Assembly (NCBI GenBank): GCA_030432595.1
Contig: JAUIGU010000037.1
Location: 1-39,489 of the forward strand
Direction: 5' to 3'
DNA length: 39,489 bases
DNA from: Phycisphaerae bacterium
Lineage (GTDB): Bacteria; Planctomycetota; Phycisphaerae; Phycisphaerales; Phycisphaeraceae
Shown in pieces: positions 7,419 to 16,890 of the stretch (position 1 is its first letter; every line of letters begins with the position of its first letter). The notes under the pieces are model-generated. The model did not search any database and had not been told where the DNA came from. It worked only from the letters and a program-made list of their open reading frames with translations. Both the position numbers and the translations under genes were made by a program.

Positions 7419-9113
7419 ATGCCCAGCCCACTCAACCGCTACTCGTCCCGGATCACGCAGCCCAAGAGCCAGGGCGCCTCGCAGGCCATGCTCTACGCGA
7501 CCGGGCTCAGCAAGACCGACATGGACAAGCCGCAGGTCGGCATCGCGGCGTGCTGGTACGAGGGCAACTCGTGCAACATGCACCTCAACGACCTCGCGGT
7601 CGACGTCAAGAAAGGCGTCGAGTCTTCCGGGGGGATCGGGATGCGGTTCAACACGATCGGCGTGTCGGACGGCATCTCGATGGGCACGGACGGCATGTCG
7701 TTCTCGCTGCAGTCGCGCGACCTGATCGCGGACTCGGTGGAGACGGTGATGGGGGCGCAGTGGTACGACGGGCTGATCGCGCTGCCGGGGTGCGACAAGA
7801 ACATGCCGGGCGTGGTGATCGCGATGGGCCGGCTGAACCGGCCGGCGATCATGGTGTACGGCGGGACGATCAAGGCGGGCTGCGCCACGGTCAAGGGGGA
7901 GGAAGAGAAGCTCGACATCGTCAGCGCTTTCCAGAGCTTCGGGCAGTCGATCGCGGGGACGATCACCGAGGACGAGCGGCAGACGATCGTGGCCAAGAGC
8001 TGCCCGGGGGCCGGGGCGTGCGGCGGGATGTACACCGCGAACACGATGGCCAGCGCGATCGAGGCGCTGGGGTTGTCGCTGCCCTACTCGTCGTGTACGC
8101 CGGCGGAAGACCCGGCCAAGCGGGCCGAGTGCGTCGCGGCGGGCGAGGCCATGCTGACGCTGCTCGAGAAAGACCTCAAGCCGCGCGACATCGTGACCCG
8201 TGCGAGCTTCGAGAACGCGATGGTGCTGATCACGGTGCTGGGCGGGTCGACCAACGCGGTGCTGCACCTGATCGCGATGGCGGACGCGTTCGGGATCAAG
8301 CTGACGATCGAAGACTTCCTGGCGGTGTCCAACCGCGTGCCGTTGCTGGCGGATTTGAAGCCGTCGGGCAAGTACGTGATGGAAGACTTGCACGAAGTCG
8401 GCGGCGTACCGGCAGTGATGAAGTATCTGTTGAGCGAGGGCATGCTCGACGGGTCGCAGCAGACCGTGACGGGTAAGACGCTGGCGGAGAACCTCGCGGA
8501 AGTGCCGGACCTGGCCACGGATCAGGACATCGTGCACCCGCTGGACAACCCGCTCAAGGAGCGCGGGCACATCAGCATCCTCAAGGGCAACCTCGCCCCC
8601 GGCGGCGCGGTGGGCAAGATCACGGGCAAGCAGGGGCTGCGGTTCACGGGCCCGGCGCGGGTGTTCGACTGCGAGGAAGACATGATCGCCGGACTCGAGG
8701 CGGGCAAGATCCAAAGCGGCGACGTGATCGTGATCCGGTACGAAGGCCCCAAGGGCGGGCCGGGCATGCCGGAGATGCTGACGCCGACGTCGGCGCTGGC
8801 GGGCGCGGGGTTCCTCGACGACGTCGCGCTCATTACGGACGGGCGTTTCTCCGGCGGCAGCCACGGGTTCATCATCGGGCACGTCGTCCCCGAAGCGCAG
8901 GAAGGCGGACCGATCGCGCTGGTGGAGGACGGCGACGCGATCACGATCGACGACGTGTCGCACGAGATCACCGTCGCGGTGGACTCGGCCGAGATGGACA
9001 AGCGCGCCCGGCTTTGGGAGCAGCCGGCCTACAAGGCGACCAAGGGCACGCTGTGGAAGTACATCAAGAACGTCCAGGACGCGTCGCACGGGTGTATCAC
9101 GGACGGGGATTGA
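7419..9113 (+). CDS. ilvD: Dihydroxy-acid dehydratase
   Basis: 564 residues, the usual length for the short IlvD form. It dehydrates 2,3-dihydroxy-isovalerate and 2,3-dihydroxy-3-methylvalerate to the keto acids of valine and isoleucine. The [Fe-S] cysteines are visible in [23 protein letters not shown] and [18 protein letters not shown]. The C-terminal part has [20 protein letters not shown], the phosphate and Mg region. The ATG at 7419 places [13 protein letters not shown] at the N-terminus, as in homologues. The longer frame back to 7191 overlaps the divergent kinase start and is not needed. No other branched-chain gene is nearby. A weak TAGAAT at 7292-7297 could be its -10 box. It converges on sppA with a 33-base gap. 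Confidence 0.95.
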   Translation: MPSPLNRYSSRITQPKSQGASQAMLYATGLSKTDMDKPQVGIAACWYEGNSCNMHLNDLAVDVKKGVESSGGIGMRFNTIGVSDGISMGTDGMSFSLQSRDLIADSVETVMGAQWYDGLIALPGCDKNMPGVVIAMGRLNRPAIMVYGGTIKAGCATVKGEEEKLDIVSAFQSFGQSIAGTITEDERQTIVAKSCPGAGACGGMYTANTMASAIEALGLSLPYSSCTPAEDPAKRAECVAAGEAMLTLLEKDLKPRDIVTRASFENAMVLITVLGGSTNAVLHLIAMADAFGIKLTIEDFLAVSNRVPLLADLKPSGKYVMEDLHEVGGVPAVMKYLLSEGMLDGSQQTVTGKTLAENLAEVPDLATDQDIVHPLDNPLKERGHISILKGNLAPGGAVGKITGKQGLRFTGPARVFDCEEDMIAGLEAGKIQSGDVIVIRYEGPKGGPGMPEMLTPTSALAGAGFLDDVALITDGRFSGGSHGFIIGHVVPEAQEGGPIALVEDGDAITIDDVSHEITVAVDSAEMDKRARLWEQPAYKATKGTLWKYIKNVQDASHGCITDGD

Positions 9114-9132
9114 CGCGGCACCGACACGGGAT

Positions 9133-9163
9133 CGGGGGCCACATGTTTATCGTGATGCCCCCG
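9133..9163. terminator. Hairpin between convergent ilvD and sppA
   Basis: CGGGGGC (9133-9139) pairs with GCCCCCG (9157-9163), and an inner CAC/GTG extends the stem. It overlaps the sppA stop codon and begins 20 bases after the ilvD stop. There is no T tract on either side, so it may protect or weakly terminate transcripts from both directions rather than act as a classical terminator. Confidence 0.4.
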
Positions 9164-11042
9164 TGGTGACCGAGACCACCGACGGATGCAACAGCAGCGC
9201 GCGTTCGTGCTGGAGTTGAGTCAGGCCGTCGAGCAGCGCCGCGGTCTGGGCCCAGCGTTGCGGGCCGAGCACGCGGCGCAGGGCCGTGACCGCGGGATGG
9301 TTCGCGGGAGACTGCACGGCCGGGCCGCGGACGCCGAAAATGTTGTCGAGGTAGTCGGCCAGGGAGAGCGGGCCGGGCAGGTTGATGACATCGTACTGCC
9401 CGTCTTCGAGGCCGAGCTCGTCGGCGAGGTCGTGCAGCGCGATCTCCAGCCCGCCGACGTGGTCGGCCATGCCGTTGGCGACGGCCTGGTCGCCGGTGAA
9501 GAGCATGCCCTCGTCGACGGCGTCGAGGTCGGGGAGGCGGGCTCCGCGCCCGGTGCGCACTCGGTCGCGGAACTGCTCATAGATGGTGGTCATCGACTCG
9601 CGCACCATGGCGCGCTGGTCGTCGGTGAAGGGCTCGACGGAGTTGAACAGGTCGCCGAGCGGGCCGCGGCTGCGGCGGGTGATGGACACGCCGGCCCAGT
9701 CGTAGAGCCCGGCCATCACGAGCTTGCCGCCGACCACGCCGATGGACCCGACGATGGTGGTGGGCTCGACGTAGACCCGGGTCGCGCCGCAGACGATGTA
9801 GTAGCCGCCGGACGCGGCCATGCCGCCGACCGAGGCGTAGACGGGTTTGTCCACGCGCAGCTCGTCCATGCCCTGCCAGATGACTTCGGAGGCGAGCGCC
9901 GAGCCGCCGGGCGAGTCGATGCGCAGGACGACGCCCTTGATGTTGTCGTCGTAGAGCGCATCCGCAAGGGCGCGGACGACGGTGGCGCTGCCGATGGAGG
10001 CGTCGGAGAACAGGCCGTCGCCGATGGTGGACTCGCCGGAGAAGATCGGGCCGTACGCGTGAATGACGGCGATCGTGTCGCGGCGAGTGACGGTGTCGGG
10101 CGTCTCGATGAGCATGGAGAACAGCGCGAACGGGTTGTCGGGCATCGCACCCGCGCCGGCCTGCCCGAGTTCGAGGTCCCAGGCGAAGTCTTCGCCGAAC
10201 ACCGGCTCGGTCGCGCCCAGCAGGTCGCGGCTGACGAGTTGATCGACCAGGCCACGCTCGAGCAGCGCCTCGTCGGTGAGCACAAGCGAATCGGCCATCG
10301 CGCTTTCGAGGGCTTCGACCGACATCGCGCGGCTCTGCGCAATGGTGCTGACGATGTGGCCGTACAAACCGTCGAGCAGTCCGGCGATGTTCTCGTCCCA
10401 CTCCGGCGAGGGCGCGTCGCGGACGAGTTGCTCGTCGGCGCCTTTGTACTTGCCGACCTGGAGCAGGTCCGCTTTGACGCCGATCTTGTCGAGCAGGCCG
10501 GCGAGGTACATCTCTTCCACGGCTAAGCCCGCGAGTTCGACCTGGCCCTTGCGCTGGAGCAGCACGGTGTCGGCGGCGCTCGCGAGGTAGTAGTCCAGCG
10601 TGCTGTAGACCTCGGCAAAGCACATGACCGTCTTTCCGGCGTCGCGGGCGTCGAGGATCGCGCGGCGCAACGCCCCGGCCTGCGCGAACGAGATCATCGG
10701 CTGGTCGAGGTAGAGCACCATCCCGCCGTGGTCGTCGCTGCCGGCGACGTGGTTGATCTGCTCGATCACGGACTTGAGCGACGGGCCCATCTCCGCCTCC
10801 GACACCCACGCGAACGGCGCCGGGCCTTCACGCAACACGCCCGACAGCTCGATCCACCCGACGTACGCCGCGTAGTCCTCGGTCGCTTCGTCCGGCGTCG
10901 CGGATTCCCCTGCCTCGACCGCGACCGGCTGCTCGGGGTCCATCACGGCCGTGTCGTCGGCCCGCATCGGCCAGGCGACCACGCACAGCAGCGCCATGAG
11001 AATCACGAGGAACCAAAGCCGTCCGTTGTGTCGTGTCTGCAT
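9147..11042 (-). CDS. sppA: Signal peptide peptidase SppA, long (67K) type
   Basis: 631 residues from the ATG at 11042. An N-terminal membrane anchor/signal (RLWFLVILMALLCVVAW) is followed by two tandem SppA/ClpP-fold domains. The catalytic lysine is in QVGKYKGADE (K200) and the nucleophile serine in GGMAASGGYY (S411), close to K209 and S409 of E. coli SppA. It cleaves remnant signal peptides within the membrane from the periplasmic side. An in-frame ATG at 11084 overlaps the stop of the upstream kinase-fold gene as ATGA and may be used through translational coupling. It would add 14 residues before the anchor; the shorter start gives the better signal sequence. It is the last gene of the long minus-strand run. 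Confidence 0.92.
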   Translation of the reverse strand: MQTRHNGRLWFLVILMALLCVVAWPMRADDTAVMDPEQPVAVEAGESATPDEATEDYAAYVGWIELSGVLREGPAPFAWVSEAEMGPSLKSVIEQINHVAGSDDHGGMVLYLDQPMISFAQAGALRRAILDARDAGKTVMCFAEVYSTLDYYLASAADTVLLQRKGQVELAGLAVEEMYLAGLLDKIGVKADLLQVGKYKGADEQLVRDAPSPEWDENIAGLLDGLYGHIVSTIAQSRAMSVEALESAMADSLVLTDEALLERGLVDQLVSRDLLGATEPVFGEDFAWDLELGQAGAGAMPDNPFALFSMLIETPDTVTRRDTIAVIHAYGPIFSGESTIGDGLFSDASIGSATVVRALADALYDDNIKGVVLRIDSPGGSALASEVIWQGMDELRVDKPVYASVGGMAASGGYYIVCGATRVYVEPTTIVGSIGVVGGKLVMAGLYDWAGVSITRRSRGPLGDLFNSVEPFTDDQRAMVRESMTTIYEQFRDRVRTGRGARLPDLDAVDEGMLFTGDQAVANGMADHVGGLEIALHDLADELGLEDGQYDVINLPGPLSLADYLDNIFGVRGPAVQSPANHPAVTALRRVLGPQRWAQTAALLDGLTQLQHERALLLHPSVVSVTTGASR

Positions 11043-11080
11043 GCCCGAAGCATACGGCGGTGCCCCGTCGCAAACCAGCG

Positions 11081-12382
11081 TCATTCGCCGACGATCTGCC
11101 TGATCTTGCGGACGCCGCCGAGCATGTCCTTGGCGGACATGAAGGCGGTGCGGGTGCGGTCGGTGGGCCGGAGGATCGCGTCGGCGAGGCGTTTGAGCCG
11201 GCGTGCGGCCTCGCTGCCCTCCCGGTAATCGATGAACGGGACCAGGTCGGGGTTCCAGTAGGGCCGGCCCAGTTGCAACGCGAGATAGAACAGGTCGACG
11301 CCGGGATCGACGCGGCCGTGCGCGGCGATCAACACGTCGGAGGTGAGGTGCCCGGTCTCGCGCATCTTGCCCAGCGTGCGCTGGATCTGCGAGGTCTGCA
11401 TCATCTCGTGGAAGAGCGAGCGCAGGAGCGGGCTCTTGTCGAGGTCTTCACCGAGTCGCACCGCCGAGCCGAAGTCGACGAAGCACACCTGGCCGTTGCT
11501 GATCACCATGTTGTCCAGGCGCAGATCGAGGTGCATGATGCCCACGGTGCTGTGCAGGATGTGCAGCAGCTCGGCGGACTGCTCGGCGAACTCGAGGTGG
11601 CCCAGCGGCTGACCGCCGAGGCGTAGCCACGTCATGTAGAGCTTCTTGACCGTGCCGTCGGGGGCCTTCTCGACAGCGAGGGCGCGGGGCACGCGGTTGC
11701 GGTACTGCGGCGGCAGGTCGCGCTGGAGCAGTTGGAGGAACGCGGCCTCACGGGTGAGGAACACGGGGAAGACGCGCTTCACGAGCTTCTCGGCGCGTCG
11801 GAGCAGCGTGTCGTGGCCGTCCTTGGGGAACTTTTCGCGGAGGCGTTCGATGACGCGTTTGTAGGTGGGGACGGTCTTGCAGACGAGGTAGCCGGGGGCG
11901 ACGTCGGCGTTGCGGGTAAGGCGGACGTCGAAGGTAAAGCGGTCGGTGTACTCGCCGGGCTTGATGAGGTGGATTTTGCGGGCCAGGACGTAGTGCCAGG
12001 GCGGCCCGAGCCAGGGGATGCCGCCGGGGCCGATGCGACGGGTGTTTGGCCCGGCCTCGACGACGAAGCCGCCGTGGTCGCGGTAGCGGTGGGCCATGTC
12101 CAGCGCGACGCCGGCGTGGCGCGACGCGGTCAGCACCCTGCCGCCCCAGCGGAGGTGGTCGAACACGCGGTCGGCCGAGGCGGGTCGGCCGTCCATGTCG
12201 AGGAGCTCGTCGGCGGTCTGGTCGTGCTCGAGCGCGCGGAGGAGGCGGACCCGGCGCGCGGCCTGAGCGTCACCGCGGTAGGCGACGGACACGAGCCGAC
12301 GGGCCGCGCCCCGGACGGCGCGGCCTTGCGAGCGCGGGCTGGATGGAGGATGCGCCGATCGGGCCATGGGGCGGGGCGTCAT
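11081..12382 (-). CDS. Kinase-fold phosphotransferase of unknown substrate
   Basis: 433 residues. The C-terminal half carries kinase-fold motifs: VCK (K169, candidate ATP lysine), REAAFLQLL (E212, candidate alpha-C glutamate), HLDLRLDNMV (284-293, D286 catalytic and N291) and FVDFGSA (DFG at 303-305). The catalytic loop has Arg where Ser/Thr kinases have Lys, so this is nearer to the RIO/LPS-kinase/aminoglycoside-phosphotransferase side of the superfamily than to Hanks-type kinases. No membrane segment was seen. The N-terminal ~100 residues are basic and contain GRVLTASRHAGVALDMA. The stop overlaps a possible sppA start and the gene begins 13 bases after the upstream gene, so it is very probably co-transcribed. 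With lptF/lptG in the same run, a role in envelope glycolipid phosphorylation is possible but unproven. A start at 12367 is an alternative. Confidence 0.7.
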   Translation of the reverse strand: MTPRPMARSAHPPSSPRSQGRAVRGAARRLVSVAYRGDAQAARRVRLLRALEHDQTADELLDMDGRPASADRVFDHLRWGGRVLTASRHAGVALDMAHRYRDHGGFVVEAGPNTRRIGPGGIPWLGPPWHYVLARKIHLIKPGEYTDRFTFDVRLTRNADVAPGYLVCKTVPTYKRVIERLREKFPKDGHDTLLRRAEKLVKRVFPVFLTREAAFLQLLQRDLPPQYRNRVPRALAVEKAPDGTVKKLYMTWLRLGGQPLGHLEFAEQSAELLHILHSTVGIMHLDLRLDNMVISNGQVCFVDFGSAVRLGEDLDKSPLLRSLFHEMMQTSQIQRTLGKMRETGHLTSDVLIAAHGRVDPGVDLFYLALQLGRPYWNPDLVPFIDYREGSEAARRLKRLADAILRPTDRTRTAFMSAKDMLGGVRKIRQIVGE

Positions 12383-12395
12383 CGGGGCGGTCGGG

Positions 12396-14762
12396 TCAGG
12401 GGGCGGGGGCGGCCTCGACGGACGCCGCGCCGGGGCCGGCCAAAACGTCGCGCCACAGCGGCGCGAAGGCCTTGAGCCGTGGCAACGCCGAGCGTTCGGC
12501 GGCGTCCAGCGCCGGGTGGTCGGGGCGGTCGGCCTGCCCCAGCAGGTGCGCCACGCGGACCAGGTCGTGGTCGCTGCGCCGCGCCGCGTCCAACGCGCGT
12601 TGGTACTCGGCCGACTGCGGCGACGCCTCGAGGTGGTACGCCAGCCACGCGAGCCAGACCGGCGACAACGCGGTCGAACGCTCGTTGATCAGGCCTGCGA
12701 TCTCCGCGGCGCGGGTCGGGTCGATCATGCCGCTGTCCGGGCCTTCGCCGATCATGGCCAGACGCGCGAGCGCCACCGCGCGGACCTGGGCGCGGTTGCT
12801 GTCCACGTCGCTGAGCCAACTACGCGCCGAGTCGGGCGTGACCGGCGGCATCGCGTAACGCAACCCGCGCACGGCGTCGGTCGTTCCCATCGGTCCCATC
12901 GCCACCGCGCCGTCGGAGCGGACGCGCGGGTCCAGCGTGGTGGACAGCGCGTAGCTGAACGAGTCGGGCAGGCCGGAACCGTCGAGTTCTCCCAGCTCGC
13001 GCCAGTCCAGCCGGTGGGCCACGGTGATCCGCTCGCCGGGCGCGAGCGTGAGCCGACGGTGTGCATCGATCACCTGCGTCGGGAGTGTGCCGACGGCCTG
13101 ACCATCCTTGAACATGCCGAGGTTCACCAGGACCGTCGCTCGCACCGGCTGGCCAGGCCCCAGCGCGATGGGCAGCAGCCCGACGTTGCGGATCGACAAC
13201 TCCAGCGTCAGCGGTGCGAACGGCTCGGCGTCCAGCGGACGCACCTTCGCGTCGATCGCCAGCCACGGCTCGCGGTCCAGGTCCATCCGCCACACTTGGA
13301 TCGGGCTGCGCTGCATCAGGTCCAGGATCGTCCGCCCCTCGAGAGTCGGCTCGACCGGGCGGTTGTCGCGGTGAAGCATCTGCGCGGTCACCAGAGCCGC
13401 CAACGACTCGGGCGCGTCGCGGATGATCTCTTTGAAGAAACGGGCCCGGCCCGGATCATCCAGCCCGGTCAGGATCGCCAGCCCCAGCTTGCATAGCGGG
13501 TCGTCGGGCGACTGCTCGAACGTCCATGTGGCTTCGTCGTCTTCGCCACGGCGCAGCTGAATCCACCCGCGGGCCCGGCGGACGACCGGGTCGTTGGTGG
13601 GCGCGTTGGCGAGGCGGGCCTCTGCGTCGTCGGGGGCGTCGCCGTAGATCGCTTGAATCCAGGCCAGTTCGAGCCGGGCGGACGGCTGGCGCAGCGCTTC
13701 GTCTTCGAGGGCCTTGACGACCCGGTCGTAGGTGGCGGCGACGGCGTCTTCGTCCCGTTCTTCGAGGTCGGGCTGGGCGCCGTCGAGCAGCGTGAGGCGC
13801 ACCAGTTCCAACTCGATGGGCAACCCGCCGTCGCCGGCCACGTCGCCGAACACGCCGGTTTGTTGAAGCTGTTCCAGCGAATCGAGCAGGTCCAGGGCGA
13901 TCCGGGTGTCGCCGGCGGCGCCGACGCACACGGCCCAGGTGCGGTAGGCCGACCAGGGCAGCGGCGCGTCGCCGGAGAACCGGGCCGCATTGGCGAACTG
14001 CTGCGCGGCGTCGAGGTAGACGGCCTGGGCGCTGAGCGCCGAGGCCAGCGCGAGCCGCGCCCGCGGGTCCACGGGCGACGCCTCGACCCAGTTCTTGGCC
14101 GCGGCCCCCAGCGCCTTGCCGTCGGCGTTGCGCTCGATCAGCAGGGCGTACATCGCCTTGGCCGCGGGCGCGTTGGCCGGGTCCAGCTTGGCGGATTCGC
14201 TCAGCCAGCGGGCGTACTTGGACGGGTCGCCCAACTCGCGCGCCGCCTGCGCCGCCAGCAACGCCAGCCGCGAGCGCAACGGGTCCGAAAGACGGTCGTT
14301 CGTATTCGCGGCGTTGAGCACCCGCTCGATCGCGCTCAGCCGGCCGTCCAGCGTCTGCGTGTCCAGCAGCCGGGTGAGCAACAGGTCCAGCAGCGCCGCG
14401 TCGTCGGCGGGCTGGAGCTGGACGTACTGCGCCAGCGCCCGCCGGCGGGTGTCCGGGTCGCCGCGCGACTCGGCGAGGGTGGCACGAATGCGTTGCCGCT
14501 CGGCGTCCTGCGGCGCGAGTTCCGCCGCGAAGTCCAGCAGGATCGCCGCCGCCTCCAGCCGCGAACGGTCGCCCGGCCCGCCGCGCGTGAGGGTCAGCAC
14601 CGCCTCCCGCGTGAACGCGTCGGCCAGCATCGCCGACACTTCGCGGTCGTCGCGCTGCGCCCGGGCGTCGGCCCCCGAAAACAGACTCACCCACGCCACC
14701 ACGACCCCGACAGCCGCCGTGCCAACTTTCGAGCGGATTCCCTGATGCATTGACTTTGCCAT
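12396..14762 (-). CDS. Exported TPR-like repeat protein of unknown function
   Basis: 788 residues. A signal peptide (GTAAVGVVVAWVSLFSG, then ADARA) indicates export. The mature part is a run of Ala/Leu-rich helical hairpins of TPR type (AQYVQLQPADDAALLDLLLTR; YARWLSESAKLDPANAPAAKAM; ASPVDPRARLALASAL) to about residue 450. A beta-rich segment follows around 490-640 (LTLELSIRNVGLLPIALGPG, LAPGERITVAHRLDW), then more helices. It resembles the large, poorly characterised planctomycete TPR proteins thought to scaffold envelope assemblies; no enzyme motif was seen. It begins 58 bases after trpA and ends 13 bases before the kinase-fold gene. GGAGGG at 14775-14780 precedes the ATG by 12 bases; an ATG at 14750 is an alternative start. 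Confidence 0.75.
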   Translation of the reverse strand: MAKSMHQGIRSKVGTAAVGVVVAWVSLFSGADARAQRDDREVSAMLADAFTREAVLTLTRGGPGDRSRLEAAAILLDFAAELAPQDAERQRIRATLAESRGDPDTRRRALAQYVQLQPADDAALLDLLLTRLLDTQTLDGRLSAIERVLNAANTNDRLSDPLRSRLALLAAQAARELGDPSKYARWLSESAKLDPANAPAAKAMYALLIERNADGKALGAAAKNWVEASPVDPRARLALASALSAQAVYLDAAQQFANAARFSGDAPLPWSAYRTWAVCVGAAGDTRIALDLLDSLEQLQQTGVFGDVAGDGGLPIELELVRLTLLDGAQPDLEERDEDAVAATYDRVVKALEDEALRQPSARLELAWIQAIYGDAPDDAEARLANAPTNDPVVRRARGWIQLRRGEDDEATWTFEQSPDDPLCKLGLAILTGLDDPGRARFFKEIIRDAPESLAALVTAQMLHRDNRPVEPTLEGRTILDLMQRSPIQVWRMDLDREPWLAIDAKVRPLDAEPFAPLTLELSIRNVGLLPIALGPGQPVRATVLVNLGMFKDGQAVGTLPTQVIDAHRRLTLAPGERITVAHRLDWRELGELDGSGLPDSFSYALSTTLDPRVRSDGAVAMGPMGTTDAVRGLRYAMPPVTPDSARSWLSDVDSNRAQVRAVALARLAMIGEGPDSGMIDPTRAAEIAGLINERSTALSPVWLAWLAYHLEASPQSAEYQRALDAARRSDHDLVRVAHLLGQADRPDHPALDAAERSALPRLKAFAPLWRDVLAGPGAASVEAAPAP

Positions 14763-14820
14763 GACCTGTGTCGGCCCTCCGTGTGTCGTCCGGCGGAGCG
14801 CGCCTCCCTGCGTGTGTTTT

Positions 14821-15639
14821 TTATTGGGTTCCGGCAGCCTGCCCCAGCCCCGACGCCAGCGCGGCCACCATTTCCTCCGCCGCCAACGCCACCGCCTCGG
14901 CCCCGCCGTCGCGCCGCTGCGCGAGGTGATCGACCAAAGCCGAGCCCACGATCGCGGCGTCAGCCACCGAGACCACCTGCGCAACCTGCTCGGGCGTCGA
15001 GACGCCGAACCCCACCGTCATCGGCGTATCGGTTACGCCGCGTAACGACGCCAACCGACCGGGCAGCTCTTCTGGCAACGCGGTGCGGGCACCGGTGATG
15101 CCGGGCCGACTGACGACATAAACGAAACCGGTACTGGCCTCGGCGATGCGTTTCGCGCGTTCGATCGGCGTCGACGGGGCGACGAGCATGCTGAGGATCA
15201 ACCCGGCGCTCCGGGCCGCCGCCACCGCCGCATCGCTTTCTTCCACCGGCAGGTCGGGGAAGATGAAGCCGTCGAACCCTGCTTCCGCGGCGGTATCTAC
15301 GAACTCCGTCAGGCCCCAGCGGTGGACGATCGAATAGCTGACCATCGCGACCAGCCCGAGCGTGAGGTCTGACCGTGCCGCCTTGACCTGGGCGAACACG
15401 CCCTCGACGGTCGCGCCGTGGTCGAGCGCGTGCTTCATTGACGCCTGGATCACCGGGCCGTCCGCAATGGGGTCGCTGAACGGGATGCCGACCTCCACGA
15501 CCGACGCCCCGCCCCGCTCCACCGCGCTCAACACAGCCGGCAGGGCCCCAACCGACGGGTCGCCCGCGGTGACGAACGGCATCAGCGCCTTGCCGCCCGC
15601 GGCACGCAGGTCCGTGAAAATGGAGTCGATCCTGTTCAC
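14821..15639 (-). CDS. trpA: Tryptophan synthase alpha subunit
   Basis: 272 residues, full family length. It converts indole-3-glycerol phosphate to indole and glyceraldehyde-3-phosphate, passing indole to TrpB. The TIM barrel motifs are clear: LMPFVTAGDP, then VVEVGIPFSDPIADGPVIQ with catalytic E49 and D60 at the classical numbering, DGFIFPDLPVEE, and the phosphate-binding GFGVSTPEQV and AIVGSALV. The start is GTG at 15639. An upstream ATG is out of frame. No trpB, trpF or other trp gene is in the window; it sits between lptG (78 bases) and the exported repeat protein (58 bases). Confidence 0.95.
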   Translation of the reverse strand: MNRIDSIFTDLRAAGGKALMPFVTAGDPSVGALPAVLSAVERGGASVVEVGIPFSDPIADGPVIQASMKHALDHGATVEGVFAQVKAARSDLTLGLVAMVSYSIVHRWGLTEFVDTAAEAGFDGFIFPDLPVEESDAAVAAARSAGLILSMLVAPSTPIERAKRIAEASTGFVYVVSRPGITGARTALPEELPGRLASLRGVTDTPMTVGFGVSTPEQVAQVVSVADAAIVGSALVDHLAQRRDGGAEAVALAAEEMVAALASGLGQAAGTQ

Positions 15640-15717
15640 CGCCAGAGCATAACGTCCGGACCCGACGCCCGGCCAATACGCGCCGACGCGTCATGCCGCC
15701 GTCACGACCGGCCCGGA

Positions 15718-16863
15718 CTACGTTTTGACGCGCGTCAGCAGCCACGCCGCGACCGGCAGGTAGATCACCACCGGCAGCCACGCCGACACCACCGGCGGCA
15801 GCGTCTGCGGCGAGGCCTGCAGCGTCATCACGCCCCCGCCCCACGCGCCCAGGCACAGCCCCGCCGCCGTCACCGCCGACTTGAGCGCATCGCCCGGCAC
15901 GCGCCGCAGGAAAAACGGCAGCGCCATCACCAACAGCAACACGTTGAGCACCATCAAACTGAACCGCCCCCACACCGTGCGCGTGATCGTCAGCCGCTGC
16001 GCCGTGTCTACCGCCTGATTCGCGCTGAGCGTCTGGAGCTGCCGCAAGGATAGGACGGACGGCAGGATCGACGCCCGCCGCGCCAGCAGCGCCGTGGGCG
16101 AGAGCTGCGTGGCGATTTCATCGACGCCGACGACGCGGTCGAGTTGGTCGCTGGCCACGTCGTCTTCGCCGGAGGCGGCGCGGTGCGGCGAGGGGTCCAA
16201 TGCCGCGCCCTGGGTGAGCCGCCAGACCGAAGCACTTTCATCCCACACCGCTTCGCTCGCCAGCACCTTGCGCTTCAGCAGGCCCTGCGCGTCGCGCTCG
16301 ACGACCTGCACGTCGGTCAGCCGGCCCTCCTGCGGGTCGAACGACGCCGCGCTCCAGAGGTTGCCCGCGTCGTCGGGGATGTACAGCATCGCCCGCTCCT
16401 TGACGCCCTCACGCTTGAGGTCTGCCTTGGAACGCAGAAGCTTCCCCGCCAGCGGCGGCAGCAGGAACTCCTGGATCGGCAGCGTCGCCAGCGACAACGC
16501 CGCGCCCGTCACCACGATCGGCATCGCCACCCGGTGCAGCGACACGCCGCCCGCCAGCATCGCGATCAACTCGCGCTGCCGCTGCAACGCCGTCACCGTG
16601 AACCCCATCGCGCCCACCACGATCAGGCCGCTGAAGAACACATACACCAGCAGCAGCACCGGGTAGTAGTAGTCCACCACCGACGCCAGCGTCGCCACCA
16701 CCGCCCCGCCGATGTAGCGGTCCTTGAGCCGTTGGCCGGCCTGAAGAAACTCGTCGAGGTCGATGATCAAATCGACCACGATGAACAGCCCCATCAACAC
16801 CGCCAGCAGGATGACGAAGTTCACGAGGAACTGGCGGATGATGTAGCGGTCGAGCGTGCTCAT
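15718..16863 (-). CDS. lptG: LptG-type permease of the lipopolysaccharide export ABC transporter
   Basis: 381 residues, typical for the LptF/LptG (YjgP/YjgQ) family. It begins MSTLDRYIIRQFLVNFVILLAV, the amphipathic interface helix and first membrane segment. More segments follow (VDYYYPVLLLVYVFFSGLIVVGAMGF; MPIVVTGAALSLATLPI), then a periplasmic jellyroll-like domain around 155-270 and two C-terminal segments (FSLMVLNVLLLVMALPFF; a final SAWLPVVIYLPVAAWLL). With LptF and the LptB ATPase (not in the window) it extracts lipopolysaccharide from the inner membrane. It follows lptF with a 27-base gap. The F/G assignment rests on order and the shorter length; the paralogs are hard to tell apart. 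Confidence 0.82.
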   Translation of the reverse strand: MSTLDRYIIRQFLVNFVILLAVLMGLFIVVDLIIDLDEFLQAGQRLKDRYIGGAVVATLASVVDYYYPVLLLVYVFFSGLIVVGAMGFTVTALQRQRELIAMLAGGVSLHRVAMPIVVTGAALSLATLPIQEFLLPPLAGKLLRSKADLKREGVKERAMLYIPDDAGNLWSAASFDPQEGRLTDVQVVERDAQGLLKRKVLASEAVWDESASVWRLTQGAALDPSPHRAASGEDDVASDQLDRVVGVDEIATQLSPTALLARRASILPSVLSLRQLQTLSANQAVDTAQRLTITRTVWGRFSLMVLNVLLLVMALPFFLRRVPGDALKSAVTAAGLCLGAWGGGVMTLQASPQTLPPVVSAWLPVVIYLPVAAWLLTRVKT

Positions 16864-16890
16864 GGTTCGCGATTCAGACCAGGCCGCGCC

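Noticed and set aside
7242-9089. The P-loop kinase frame extended upstream through ilvD.
   Set aside because: The extension is antisense to a clear ilvD and the GGAGG-ATG at 7241 gives a full-length kinase.
11042-11084. The ATGA overlap as the definite start of sppA.
   Set aside because: Attractive for coupling, but it adds 14 residues including Asp ahead of the signal anchor; kept only as an alternative.
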